Shown: positions 1-8,431 of the stretch, in pieces | Position numbering within the stretch: position 1 is the first letter of the stretch | Layout of the letters: every line of letters begins with the position of its first letter | Assembly (NCBI GenBank): GCA_029243145.1 | Contig: JAQWSQ010000224.1 | Span: 1 to 32,720 of the forward strand | DNA: 32,720 nucleotides | Direction of reading: 5' to 3' | Source of the DNA: Planctomycetaceae bacterium | Lineage (GTDB): Bacteria; Planctomycetota; Planctomycetia; Planctomycetales; Planctomycetaceae | Notes under the pieces: generated by a model | Databases searched by the model: none | What the model was told of the DNA's origin: nothing | What the model saw: only the letters and a program-made list of their open reading frames with translations | Program-made: the position numbers and the translations under genes

Positions 1-279
1 CCGGAAAAAGTACATGTCCTGATGAGTTTGAACATGGCGAAGTGCAAACCGAGCAAGCCCTATCAGGTGGCGGTCGCTTGGGCCAAAGAGTGGGAACAAG
101 GTCGTGTCTATTACACAAACCTGGGCCATAACGAAGGTACCTGGACGAATCCTACATTTCTGGAATCCACTAAGCAGGGGATTCTGTGGTCTGCCGGTTT
201 GATTGATGCTCCGGCCAAACCGAACCCGAAAGTTTCTCAACAGCAGGAAGAAAAAGCGAAGGCCGATGCTGGTGAGTAG
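1..279 (+). CDS. ThuA-domain protein, C-terminal end (partial at left edge)
   Basis: The reading frame is open from base 1 and ends at a TAG at 277-279, so this is the end of a gene that starts outside the window. An ATG at 22 is only internal. The visible residues fit the last part of a ThuA-like fold (glutamine-amidotransferase-like, named after trehalose utilisation): a beta strand, the segment VAVAWAKEWEQGRVYYTNLG, then GHNEGTW and a terminal GILWSAGL helix. In planctomycetes ThuA proteins are common, often exported, and usually sit with sugar-catabolism genes. The last 20 residues are a charged Lys/Glu/Gln tail outside the fold. The family is fairly clear from these motifs; substrate and activity are not. 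Confidence 0.8.
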   Translation, partial: PEKVHVLMSLNMAKCKPSKPYQVAVAWAKEWEQGRVYYTNLGHNEGTWTNPTFLESTKQGILWSAGLIDAPAKPNPKVSQQQEEKAKADAGE

Positions 280-311
280 TTTCGATTATTGATGTTCGTC
301 CATAAACGTCA

Positions 312-344
312 GGGGGCATCCATGTGATGTCCCCTTTTTTTTTT
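312..344 (+). terminator. Rho-independent terminator after the ThuA gene
   Basis: A 9-bp stem (312-320 with 326-334, one G-U pair) closes a 5-base loop and runs directly into ten consecutive T at 335-344. It lies 33 bases after the ThuA stop. The convergent aminopeptidase gene ends at 353, so this element separates the two convergent units. Read on the minus strand it lacks a T tract, so it should act mainly on the plus strand. Confidence 0.9.
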
Positions 345-352
345 ATGATTGC

Positions 353-1543
353 TCAAAAGTCTTTGAGAATCGGAACGACTTCGGTTTGCAATTCACCGTA
401 CGTCACATGGACATTCTTTTCAGCATCGACAAAAACATCCACTTCGCTGCGAACCCCGAATTCTTCCTGATAGATTCCCGGTTCGACAGAAAAGCAGGTC
501 ATCGGCAAGACGAGGCGTTCTTCGCGAGTCTCCAAGTTGTCCATATGAGCGCCATTGCCGTGAACTTCCTGCCCGATGTTATGGCCAGTGCGATGCACGT
601 AGTATTGGCCGTAACCAGCCTCTTCAATGACCTTTCGGCAGGCATCGTCGATTTCCCATCCCTGTAACGGTCGATCTTCGGCGAAAGCCACTTTGGCATA
701 ATCGATGGCAGCGTCTCGTGCCGCGGCCACGATGTTGAAAATCTCGGTGTATTTCTCAGGGACGCTCTCACCGACGAACCCGGTGCGAGTCATGTCGGCA
801 TACACGCTATTCGGCTCATCGAGTTTTGCCCAAAGGTCAATGAGGACAAAATCTCCTTCTTTGATTAACGTGTTCTCGCCCGATCCAGTTTCATAATGAC
901 AATCTCCACTATGCGGACCGACCCCCACGATGGGGGGGTGATAGGTGGTCATATTGTGACTGTGGAAATGGTTCATGATCTGATCGCAGACCGCCGATTC
1001 TTCCACAGAGCCATTGTTGCGGACTTCTTCCGCGATGAATGTCCACGCCACGTTGAACGCTTCATCGCACAGTTTTCCAGCGGAAAGATGTTGTAGCCAT
1101 TGCTGTTCAGTCCAGACGGCTTCGAACAGTTGGATCAAGTTCCCGGAATCAACCACTTCGACTCCGAGGCTTTTGATCAGCTCGACGGTACCCGCGTCAA
1201 CCTTGGAGATGTAGGGGTTGGCATTTCGTGGCGAGTACTCCATGGCTACCGTTTTGTGCCCTTCTACCAATTCCGCGAACCCTGCCTCCAGTTCTTGCCA
1301 TTTGAGATACACAACTTTACGGCCAGGTAGATGATCCAAAGCTCCTGATTCGATCCGATGGACGAGTTTGATAGGCTCACCCTCAGCAGGGATTGCGTAA
1401 CAACAGCGTCGCGAACCCATTTGGTCGTCGGGGAGATTGAGAACACGGCGAGCGAGGACGTTGCTGCCGCGAAAGTCGTACAATAGCCAAACGTCGATTT
1501 CGAATTGTTGAAGTGCGTCTTGAATCTTTGAGAGCGAAAACAT
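353..1543 (-). CDS. M24 family metallopeptidase (Xaa-Pro aminopeptidase-like)
   Basis: A 396-residue pita-bread-fold peptidase of the M24 family, which removes N-terminal residues, typically before proline. The N-terminal creatinase-like domain covers about residues 1-145 and the catalytic domain about 150-396. The five expected metal ligands are visible: D236 (in VLIDLWAK), D250 (in YADMTRTG), H321 (in TGHNIG), E354 (in SVEPGIY) and E367 (in VRSEVDV). H328 matches the second conserved histidine. There is no signal peptide, so it is cytoplasmic. The ATG at 1543 has GAGGA about 6 bases upstream. It lies 20 bases after the last of three tandem paralogs and is probably their co-transcribed distal gene. 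Family assignment is firm; whether it is a true prolidase or aminopeptidase P cannot be told. Confidence 0.92.
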   Translation of the reverse strand: MFSLSKIQDALQQFEIDVWLLYDFRGSNVLARRVLNLPDDQMGSRRCCYAIPAEGEPIKLVHRIESGALDHLPGRKVVYLKWQELEAGFAELVEGHKTVAMEYSPRNANPYISKVDAGTVELIKSLGVEVVDSGNLIQLFEAVWTEQQWLQHLSAGKLCDEAFNVAWTFIAEEVRNNGSVEESAVCDQIMNHFHSHNMTTYHPPIVGVGPHSGDCHYETGSGENTLIKEGDFVLIDLWAKLDEPNSVYADMTRTGFVGESVPEKYTEIFNIVAAARDAAIDYAKVAFAEDRPLQGWEIDDACRKVIEEAGYGQYYVHRTGHNIGQEVHGNGAHMDNLETREERLVLPMTCFSVEPGIYQEEFGVRSEVDVFVDAEKNVHVTYGELQTEVVPILKDF

Positions 1544-1563
1544 CGGAATCCTCGTACGAGTCG

Positions 1564-2781
1564 TTATTCGGCGGGTGACTCTTCCGATTCTGGCGTTTTG
1601 CGAGGTTCAACGCGATAGATGCGGCGTACTTTTTTCATCAGGATCGGATCTTCCTGCTCGACCTTGTCCAAAAATGCCTGTGCTTTGTCGGCGGTGGGAG
1701 ATGGTGTGCCGGTTTCGTCAGTTTCCTGATTGGCGCATTCCATCATGTAGATGATGATGGCACGTTTCAGTGATTCATGTTTCTTTTCGGGATGCGTTTC
1801 GTATTTTTCAATGAGCAGGTCGATGGGTTGCCAATCTTTCCAGCGTGCCAAGTCGGGAATGACCAGTTCATCGAGGCGTTCGTGTTCGAGGAATGTCCGC
1901 ATGGCAGAAATCAAAGCCGATTTGGGAACGCGGTCTCCTCCATAAGTCCAGACAATGCGAAAAGCACGCATCAGGGGATAGAGAAAGTCGACACTTTTCT
2001 CTTGGGTGGCCAGAATTTTCTCACGAATTTTCAATAGCCCCTCATCGCGTGTCAGGAAGAGATACCCGGTCACAATCCCCTCCATGCCAAAAACGTATTG
2101 GTCGGCCTTTTCAAAGAATTTCTCTCCCAACAAATCGGCATCCGATGGTTGTCCACAGAGTCCCAGTAAAATCCCATAGAGTCCGATGCGCGATTGCGGT
2201 GTCTCTTTATTATTCAGCCAAGTGCGTAATTTCTCGATGGGTAGTTTGTCGGCAAGTGTGACAACATCTTCGAAAGGGGCAAATGCGAATTCGTTGTACG
2301 CATCGTCGGCAATGAAATCATCCGGGAACTCCAGAAACTTCACGAAGTAGGGCAGTCGTTCGTGACGCGGTAGTTCGGGGGAGGGTGCCTGCATTACATA
2401 ATGGTAACCCGTTTCGCTGATTTCGACGGGAGCTTCCCAATCGATGGTCTCTTCGCTGTTTTTGAGGCCGTTGAGAAAGAACAGATCACCGGGCTCGGCT
2501 TCCCGATAATTATCGAGGGCGACGAGTTGTTTGGGTTGGTAGAGTTCTGTGCTGTCCTTACCAACCAGAGTCACTTGATAGACAGTGTTGGCCGCATTCT
2601 CGCCATCTCTGGCGGTCGAGGAGACCCATTGAACCAACAAGACCACATCCGAACGAGCGACTGTTTCGGCACGTGTCTCACTGGCTGTGGGCACGCAACC
2701 GGGACAACACCAGTTTGCTGAAATGTCAGTGGACGATAAAGCTATGATGATGCAGAAAATAATGTGACAGCGGATGCTCAT
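1564..2781 (-). CDS. Exported protein of unknown function, tandem paralog A
   Basis: A 405-residue protein with an N-terminal hydrophobic signal (residues 5-22), then a C25-C26-P-G-C29 motif where the mature protein should begin. A beta-rich region follows (about 40-125), then a helical region (about 140-400) with the blocks LPYFVKFLE, DDAYNEFAFAPFE, RIGLYGILLGL and GIVTGYLFL. These blocks recur in the third paralog (3978-5153) and in degraded form in the middle one. I do not recognise a named domain; the helical part could be HEAT-like. The ATG overlaps the TGA of the upstream paralog (ATGA, 2778-2781), so the two are translationally coupled. Function unknown. Confidence 0.85.
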   Translation of the reverse strand: MSIRCHIIFCIIIALSSTDISANWCCPGCVPTASETRAETVARSDVVLLVQWVSSTARDGENAANTVYQVTLVGKDSTELYQPKQLVALDNYREAEPGDLFFLNGLKNSEETIDWEAPVEISETGYHYVMQAPSPELPRHERLPYFVKFLEFPDDFIADDAYNEFAFAPFEDVVTLADKLPIEKLRTWLNNKETPQSRIGLYGILLGLCGQPSDADLLGEKFFEKADQYVFGMEGIVTGYLFLTRDEGLLKIREKILATQEKSVDFLYPLMRAFRIVWTYGGDRVPKSALISAMRTFLEHERLDELVIPDLARWKDWQPIDLLIEKYETHPEKKHESLKRAIIIYMMECANQETDETGTPSPTADKAQAFLDKVEQEDPILMKKVRRIYRVEPRKTPESEESPAE

Positions 2782-3962
2782 GGATTTTGCTCTGATTTAA
2801 TCATGATCTCATGGCTCTTTGCTCGTAGTCGATAGAGATTAGGGTGCTTGCGGCGGATTTCGTGAAGCTTCTCGTTGACAAGACGATCTGTCTTCGACAG
2901 AGACACTTCTTCGTGATGATCAGCTTGGTAAGCCAGCAAATATGTCATGATGGAGCCACGAAGTGCAACGTCTTTTTTATCGACATCATCGTAGACCGTA
3001 CACAGGTTCTCAGCAATTGACCAATCTTGCCAATGCGCCAACTTTGTGATTACTAATTGGGCAAGATTTTCATCCGACAGCATTTGGTGGGCAGAGTCTA
3101 AAACTCGATTTCTGGTTGAAGAATCGTCGGTCAGCGAGAGTACGAGGTCAAAAGAATTGAGAACATGATATGAGTGAACAAAATTAGGGGCTGGCTGATT
3201 AATATAAGTCGTGTCGAGCCAATTTCCGGCGTTTTCCACAGAGAGGAGAAGATATCCCGCGATCAGGCCGTGAGACTCATCAGTATGCACATCAATTTTT
3301 TCTTGAATCAGTTTTTGAAGCAGCGCGGTATCATCTATTGTTCCATCTTTGTGGAGTCGTAGGGGATACCAGTGGTAATGATAAACATGAGTTTTGTGAT
3401 CTTTTAGGTGATGGCGAACTGATTCGGCCGAGAGTCGAAGAGAAACTTCGGCGACCCGAAGCAGTGGGAAATCCTGTAAAATGATATAGGCGTCACGAGC
3501 GATTTTGGGATTATCGGAACAGAGATGGGACAAGTAATAGAGGATGCGTTGATTCGTGGGTTCCGCTGCTGGAGGGAGATTCGCGAGATATCGGTATTGA
3601 TCGGTGGTCATTAATGACTCAGAAATCCATTTGATCTGGTTTTTGTCATCATCGGATTTCGACCCCATCAGCAGAATTAAGTTTCCCGGTTTGTACCGCT
3701 CCTCGCATTCATATTCAAAAATTTGGCTTTGCTCAAAAGAATTGAGCTTATCGACCATAATATCTTCAATTTTCATCCGCTGCTTATGCCGTACATTGAA
3801 CGGTACTGCGGGAGCCGTGACTTGGCAGAGAATCACTGCGTCGCTGGAGGAGATTTGTTCGGAGTAGGAAACATATCGACTCCAAATACACATTTGCGCC
3901 TGCACGACATTGGTCGACAATAAGAGCGCAGTAACCCAAATGTAGACAGACGCCTTGAGCAT
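2778..3962 (-). CDS. Exported protein of unknown function, divergent tandem paralog B
   Basis: A 394-residue member of the same family as its two neighbours, recognised from an aligned plan: a signal peptide (residues 1-22), a beta-rich start with 'SEQISSSDAVIL', a 'YLANLPPAAEP..RILYYLSHL' block, and 'SHGLIAGYLLLS' near residue 235. It is clearly diverged. Only C25 remains of the Cys-x-x-Cys motif of the other copies, and the GLYGxLLGL block is replaced by a His/Trp/Tyr-rich stretch (HVYHYHWYPLRLHKDG). The frame is intact, so it is not a simple pseudogene. The ATG at 3962 lies 15 bases after the previous stop and has GGAG about 11 bases upstream. Function unknown. Confidence 0.8.
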   Translation of the reverse strand: MLKASVYIWVTALLLSTNVVQAQMCIWSRYVSYSEQISSSDAVILCQVTAPAVPFNVRHKQRMKIEDIMVDKLNSFEQSQIFEYECEERYKPGNLILLMGSKSDDDKNQIKWISESLMTTDQYRYLANLPPAAEPTNQRILYYLSHLCSDNPKIARDAYIILQDFPLLRVAEVSLRLSAESVRHHLKDHKTHVYHYHWYPLRLHKDGTIDDTALLQKLIQEKIDVHTDESHGLIAGYLLLSVENAGNWLDTTYINQPAPNFVHSYHVLNSFDLVLSLTDDSSTRNRVLDSAHQMLSDENLAQLVITKLAHWQDWSIAENLCTVYDDVDKKDVALRGSIMTYLLAYQADHHEEVSLSKTDRLVNEKLHEIRRKHPNLYRLRAKSHEIMIKSEQNP

Positions 3963-3977
3963 GAGAAATGATTCTCC

Positions 3978-5153
3978 TTACCTCAGCCGGAAGAAACGTT
4001 TAGCATCTCGGTAGATCTTCGGGTCTTTCTCCTGAATTTCCTCCAATGCCTTGGCCGCTTTGGTGGCTTCTTCGGGCGACTCGCCAGCCGACACTGTGGT
4101 CTCTGAGGAACAAACCAGTAGGAACCGAATAATGGCGCGTTTGATGGAGGGGATGCTGAAGTCTTCTTCGTCATACATGGCAATCAGGCGGTCGGTGACT
4201 TCCCAGTCTTCCCAACGCGACAAATCGGCGATGACCAAATCCGCAAGCTCAGGGCGTTCTAAAAGAACACGCATGGCGGCTCGCAAATCTTCTTTCGGGA
4301 TTGTTCCCGGCTCGTATTTCCACATAAACCGCAGAGCCTGCATGGCGGCATAAGTTTCGGAGAAGGGGACGTCTTTTGATTTGAGCTTGGACTTTTCCAT
4401 CTCTTTCAAACCGTCCGACTTCGCAATCATCAGATATCCCGACATGATGCCGTCAATTCCGAGCCGAAAATCTTGAGTCGGTTCGTTGATCTTCGCCAGC
4501 ATCACTTTGGCGTCCGTTTCATTTCCGGCCAGTCCGAGCAATAAGCCGTAGAGACCGAGTCGAGTGGGGACCGTTTTTTTGTCGGCTACCCATTGTCGCA
4601 CTTTTACGGTGGAGATTTTATCAGAGACTTTTGCAATCTCTTCGTAGGGAGCATTGGCAAATTCGCCGTAAGCATCGTTAGAAATCACTTCGTCCTGATT
4701 TTCGAGATACTCAAGGAAATACGGCAATCGCTTCTCATAAGAGGCATCAGGGCCAGGTGCGTTCACAATGTAGTCGAAGGCTTGCTGGGAAACATCAAGC
4801 GGTGCTGCCCACTCCATTGAGGCGGTTTGTGTTCCTGTGAGCAGGAAGAGTTCGCCTTTACTGGCTGATCGATAGGCGGGGAGGACCAGTGAGTCTCCCT
4901 GCTTCAGCAATCCTTCGGGAGCCTTGACGATTTTGGTGAATTTGTACGTGGTGCTGCCGGCCTCGCCGGTCTCTCCTTTTTTAGCACTCACATAGGCGAT
5001 CTGGAGAACCGCATCGGCTTGCTGCATTTGTTCGCTCAGGGTCAGCGAAGGAGCCGAGCAAAATGGACAGGCTTGTGTGGGGTTCTGCGTGAAGAACAGC
5101 AGGGCCAACGCTAGAAGGCACGCGATCACTTTTACTGGTCTTGTAAGTTTCAT
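3978..5153 (-). CDS. Exported protein of unknown function, tandem paralog C (CPFC motif)
   Basis: A 391-residue protein, first gene of the probable four-gene minus-strand operon. A clear Sec signal peptide (hydrophobic core about residues 8-22, cleavage plausible after TQA) is followed at once by C29-P-F-C32. This thioredoxin-like CxxC sits at the mature N terminus without a thioredoxin fold I can recognise. The helical part shares LPYFLEYLE, NDAYGEFANAPYE, RLGLYGLLLGL and GIMSGYLMI with paralog A. CPFC-type N termini on long exported proteins are, from memory, frequent in planctomycetes, without assigned function. The ATG at 5153 has CAGGAGT about 9 bases upstream. A 16-bp tandem repeat lies in its leader. 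Role unknown; the CxxC could bind metal or heme or be redox active. Confidence 0.85.
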   Translation of the reverse strand: MKLTRPVKVIACLLALALLFFTQNPTQACPFCSAPSLTLSEQMQQADAVLQIAYVSAKKGETGEAGSTTYKFTKIVKAPEGLLKQGDSLVLPAYRSASKGELFLLTGTQTASMEWAAPLDVSQQAFDYIVNAPGPDASYEKRLPYFLEYLENQDEVISNDAYGEFANAPYEEIAKVSDKISTVKVRQWVADKKTVPTRLGLYGLLLGLAGNETDAKVMLAKINEPTQDFRLGIDGIMSGYLMIAKSDGLKEMEKSKLKSKDVPFSETYAAMQALRFMWKYEPGTIPKEDLRAAMRVLLERPELADLVIADLSRWEDWEVTDRLIAMYDEEDFSIPSIKRAIIRFLLVCSSETTVSAGESPEEATKAAKALEEIQEKDPKIYRDAKRFFRLR

Positions 5154-5182
5154 CAGAAATGACTCCTGTCAGCGTTGAACGT

Positions 5183-5214
5183 GGTTTTTCAGCAATGAGG
5201 TTTTTCAGCAATGA
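5183..5214. repeat. Perfect 16-bp tandem duplication upstream of paralog C
   Basis: Two adjacent identical copies of GGTTTTTCAGCAATGA occupy 5183-5198 and 5199-5214. On the minus strand they lie 30-61 bases upstream of the start codon at 5153, in the presumed leader or promoter region of the four-gene operon. They could be a recent slippage duplication or a repeated regulator site; there is no dyad symmetry to favour an operator. Confidence 0.85.
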
Positions 5215-5292
5215 TGATGTCTGTATAACCGATAATTCAGCATACCACTCGCCGCATGGCAATGCGAGAAGTCCTTTACTGGTCAATCACTA

Positions 5293-6033
5293 CTATTGAT
5301 CAATCACCTTGGCATCGGTGATTTCGTAGAGACCATAAAGTTCATCCCCGTCGGCTTCTGGGCGTATGCGAAACGTGCCGACCACGTCAAAAGGACGATT
5401 CAGGATAAAGTTTGTCGTAACACCCTCTCGCATTTCGACACTGATCAGGTCGTAGACTTTGGGATTACGACCGAAACAACAGATTTGATTATCGCGAGCC
5501 AGGACAAAAAACTCGATGCCCGTTTCTCGAAAAGGGGGATACATAAAACCGCGAATCCTGACCTTTTCTCCATCGAGTGCCGTCATCCAGTCGGGGAAGT
5601 GTGATGCGGCATCTGTCGGGACAGGTTCCATGTTGAGAACCTTCAAGAGATCGAGATCATCATAGGAGACTCGCGAGGCTCCTTGCTCCTGACGAAAACC
5701 GGGGTTCTCGACCAGCAGTTTGATTTCTCGGGTCTCTGTGGAGAGAGCGGTTTTGTTATCGATATTCGTTTTCAGTTCCGCAGTGTTTTGGCCGTAGACG
5801 GGTTTGACGGCAACCAGCGGTTCGAAGATCTGCCCATCATTCGCAGAGTCATTGGCCTGGGGAGATTCGCTCTTTTGCTCAGGCTTGTCGTTGGACAACG
5901 ATTCGGCGTCTGTTTCTTCGACCGTCAGCGAGGAGAACTCTTGATAGTCTCGGGAGGTTTGCTGTTCGCATCCTGTCATTGCGCAGAGAGTGGAGCAGAG
6001 AAACAAACTTGCGAAACTCTGATATCGATTCAT
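5293..6033 (-). CDS. DUF3299 lipoprotein
   Basis: A 246-residue protein with a lipoprotein signal: a hydrophobic segment then MTGC, with C22 as the lipidated residue and Glu at +2. An acidic, Ser/Asn-rich linker (about 23-100) leads to a C-terminal DUF3299-type domain (about 153-246) with [11 protein letters not shown], then C185-C186-F-G and a PKVYDLISV strand. This gives a tethered periplasmic domain whose paired cysteines could bind metal. The frame could open two codons earlier at a TTG overlapping the upstream stop; I chose the ATG at 6033, which lies 2 bases after that stop. Both arrangements imply coupling to the upstream DUF3299 gene. The molecular role of DUF3299 is not established. 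Confidence 0.85.
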   Translation of the reverse strand: MNRYQSFASLFLCSTLCAMTGCEQQTSRDYQEFSSLTVEETDAESLSNDKPEQKSESPQANDSANDGQIFEPLVAVKPVYGQNTAELKTNIDNKTALSTETREIKLLVENPGFRQEQGASRVSYDDLDLLKVLNMEPVPTDAASHFPDWMTALDGEKVRIRGFMYPPFRETGIEFFVLARDNQICCFGRNPKVYDLISVEMREGVTTNFILNRPFDVVGTFRIRPEADGDELYGLYEITDAKVIDQ

Positions 6034-6035
6034 GT

Positions 6036-6833
6036 TCAAAACGCCGTTTTTGAAATCTCGAAGTAAGAGGCTTTCATCTCATACACCTGAGTCAGCCCCT
6101 CAGACTGGTTTCGATTCGTTTGGAACTCACCCGCGATGGAGACACGTTTGTCGGTGAAATCCACTTTAAGTGGTTTGTCGAGTTTGATCAGGATCATGTC
6201 TGTCACTTTTGGTTCGCCACCAAAACAGCACTCTCCATTGTCTTTGGCAAGAATGAATTCTGTAATGCCTTCCTTCAATCGAGTGGGGTACATAAACCCT
6301 TTCAGGAAGATTTGTTGACCATCCAACTTCTCAACATCAGCGTGAATGGCCCATGAGCCTTTCCCTTTTTCGTAGGAAAAGCCTTTCTCTGCAATATCAT
6401 TTGAGAAACTGATTCTCTCGAACCCGGCAGGAACTTCTGTTTGATAGTCGTAAATCAGCTTGCTTGAACCGTATGTCGCCGTGCATAAGCAGAGTAGCAG
6501 ACCCACGCTGGTCATGCGAAAACCGCCAATTTCACTACGGTTACGAAGAATTCCCAGAAGACAGATCACGCCGAGAATTGCACCAATCGCACCGACAATA
6601 ATTCCGAAGGCCGTGACAAAGACCAACAGTGAGGCAACGCCCAGAACAAGCGTGACCGGAGCCAATACCGGGATCGGTTTGTAATGAAACTCGTTATCCA
6701 TGCTCAAATCTTGAGGCACGGGTCGCTCAGAGACGATTTCACTCTGTTCGAGTGTTTCTTCAACGGCCTCGGTTTCAGGCTCGATTGAAGCGGTCGTTTC
6801 CGAAGAATTGTTGGGGAGAGTCGATTGTGACAT
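6036..6833 (-). CDS. Membrane protein with C-terminal DUF3299 domain
   Basis: A 265-residue protein. The first 50 residues are acidic and Ser/Thr-rich, and presumably cytoplasmic. Three hydrophobic segments follow (about 55-75, 77-97, 106-122), resembling the small DUF4190-type membrane module. A DUF3299-like domain (about 165-262) carries [10 protein letters not shown]202-C203-F-G and [12 protein letters not shown]. The shared GFMYP and CCFG blocks make it a paralog of the downstream lipoprotein. A longer frame begins at a TTG (6881), but the ATG at 6833 has AGGA about 11 bases upstream and is preferred. A 248-base gap separates it from the ABC permease gene on the same strand, so it may have its own promoter or be read from the same transcript. 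Confidence 0.85.
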   Translation of the reverse strand: MSQSTLPNNSSETTASIEPETEAVEETLEQSEIVSERPVPQDLSMDNEFHYKPIPVLAPVTLVLGVASLLVFVTAFGIIVGAIGAILGVICLLGILRNRSEIGGFRMTSVGLLLCLCTATYGSSKLIYDYQTEVPAGFERISFSNDIAEKGFSYEKGKGSWAIHADVEKLDGQQIFLKGFMYPTRLKEGITEFILAKDNGECCFGGEPKVTDMILIKLDKPLKVDFTDKRVSIAGEFQTNRNQSEGLTQVYEMKASYFEISKTAF

Positions 6834-7081
6834 ACGACTTTCATCCTGTTTTAAGGTGATACGGTGTAAGGTGTCTGGCAATCGCGAGAACCAAAAGAGA
6901 ACTCTTCTATAGTAACCTCCAGAAGCGAACTCTCCAGAGAAACTCGATGAAAAGCGGATGAATCTCTGCCAACTGGTCGTTCAAGTCTCGAATTATGACG
7001 ATTTGGCGCAGGTTATTGCCCTAATGTCTGTTACGACCGTAAAACTGGCTCTGTTGGCCGTTTCTGGGCAAATTGGAGTCG

Positions 7082-8431
7082 TTATCCGGCTAAGGCGTCT
7101 GCGACATCGGTGCGATAGGCGGTCATGCCGGGAATAAAGCCCACCAGCGTCGCCAGGACCATCAACACGGGAAACAGGATAAATTCCAGCGGTTCGATGG
7201 TGAGCGGATCGACGAGAATGCCAGCAGATCGCTCGATATAGGGGGCCGAAGCATAGATTAAACCATGTCCCATTAGAATTCCTAGAATCCCACCCGTGAC
7301 ACACAGCAGCACTGACTCTGCCAGGATGATCGAGAACACCGTTTGCCGACGAGCTCCCAAGGCTCGCATGACGGCGATTTCTTTTTTGCGATCAGACATC
7401 GAATTGTAAATGCTGACAAAAATCCCGACTCCGCTGACGACGATGATCAGCGAGGTCATCATAAACATGACCGTGCGAATGTTGCCCACAATGTTATTCA
7501 TCAGCCGACTGATCGGGCGAATGGGATTCACGTATTGTGCCCGATAGCCGCGTCGGGATTGCCCTTCCAGTAAGGCAGCCTGAATTGGTTTGTGAGTTTG
7601 CACAAAGATGGCGGTCAAATCTTTTTTGATTTCTCGGGTCTCGTGAGCATGGTGATGGGCGTGATCGTGTCCTCCTTCTGCACTGTGGGCCTCGGCTTCC
7701 TCGATTTCTGCTTTTTCAATCTTGGCAATTTGTTCGTCTGTGAGAGAGGTGTTGCCAAAGAACTCAATCTCTTGCTTGACCGCTTCTCGGACCGGCTTAT
7801 CGTGACCGGCAATCAGATAGAAGCCTTCCAAATTGACAAAAACAGTTTTATCGTTGGCGGTTCCCGTTGGGGCAAGGATACCGATGACTGTAAATTCTTC
7901 ATCGTGAACGTGGTCGCTTTCGGCTCCTCCATGCACCAGTTTGAACTTATGTCCGATCTCCCAGTCGTTTTGATAGGCCACTTGAGAACCGATGATGGCG
8001 TCAAAGGGAGTTCCGAAACTTTTGCCGGCGACTTTGAATGAGCGCCCCGGTGCGTAGCCGATTTTGAAATACTCGGTCGTCGTGCCGACAATTTTGAAGC
8101 TTCCTTTCTCGGTGACATCCCCCAATGCAATCGGGACGGATACTTTGATTCTGGGGTCGTCCTGCATTTCTCGATAAAACCGGTAGGGAAGATTTCCCAC
8201 CGGATCACCGATTCGATAGACGGTATTGAGAATGAGTTGGAGAGAGCTTCCTTTGGGGCCAACGATCAAATCGTAATTAATTGAGTTTTGGCTGAAGTTT
8301 TTCTCGACGATGGCAAATCCTGAGAGCACAATAACCATCAACATGACACCCAGCGAAACGCTCAGGCATGTTAAAGAGGAAGCGAGGGCTCGTTGCCGAA
8401 TACTCTTATACGCAATGGTAAACAGATTCAT
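7082..8431 (-). CDS. FtsX/MacB-type ABC transporter permease with His-rich loop
   Basis: A 449-residue inner-membrane permease. One transmembrane helix (about 18-42) is followed by a large periplasmic MacB-like core (about 45-315) and three C-terminal helices (about 320-342, 365-392, 413-436). The segment DRKKEIAVMRALGARR (347-362) is the typical cytoplasmic coupling region of FtsX-type permeases. The periplasmic core holds a long acidic helix (about 230-250) and a histidine cluster at H255, H257, H259, H260, H261 and H263, which suggests divalent metal binding. Its ATG overlaps the ATPase stop (ATGA, 8428-8431), so the two subunits are coupled. MacB-type systems do mechanical work across the envelope or export lipoproteins; the His cluster and DUF3299 neighbours argue for a metal-linked role here. 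Confidence 0.9.
   Translation of the reverse strand: MNLFTIAYKSIRQRALASSLTCLSVSLGVMLMVIVLSGFAIVEKNFSQNSINYDLIVGPKGSSLQLILNTVYRIGDPVGNLPYRFYREMQDDPRIKVSVPIALGDVTEKGSFKIVGTTTEYFKIGYAPGRSFKVAGKSFGTPFDAIIGSQVAYQNDWEIGHKFKLVHGGAESDHVHDEEFTVIGILAPTGTANDKTVFVNLEGFYLIAGHDKPVREAVKQEIEFFGNTSLTDEQIAKIEKAEIEEAEAHSAEGGHDHAHHHAHETREIKKDLTAIFVQTHKPIQAALLEGQSRRGYRAQYVNPIRPISRLMNNIVGNIRTVMFMMTSLIIVVSGVGIFVSIYNSMSDRKKEIAVMRALGARRQTVFSIILAESVLLCVTGGILGILMGHGLIYASAPYIERSAGILVDPLTIEPLEFILFPVLMVLATLVGFIPGMTAYRTDVADALAG

Noticed and set aside
4981-5286. 101-codon minus-strand ORF overlapping the start of paralog C
   Set aside because: Most of it overlaps a signal peptide gene in another frame, and its residues show no pattern.
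6834-6881. TTG start giving a 16-residue longer DUF3299 membrane protein
   Set aside because: ATG 6833 has an AGGA site and the extra residues look unlike a protein N terminus.
7592-8041. 149-codon plus-strand ORF antisense to the ABC permease
   Set aside because: It arises from the permease sequence read backwards; the permease frame has a conserved domain.
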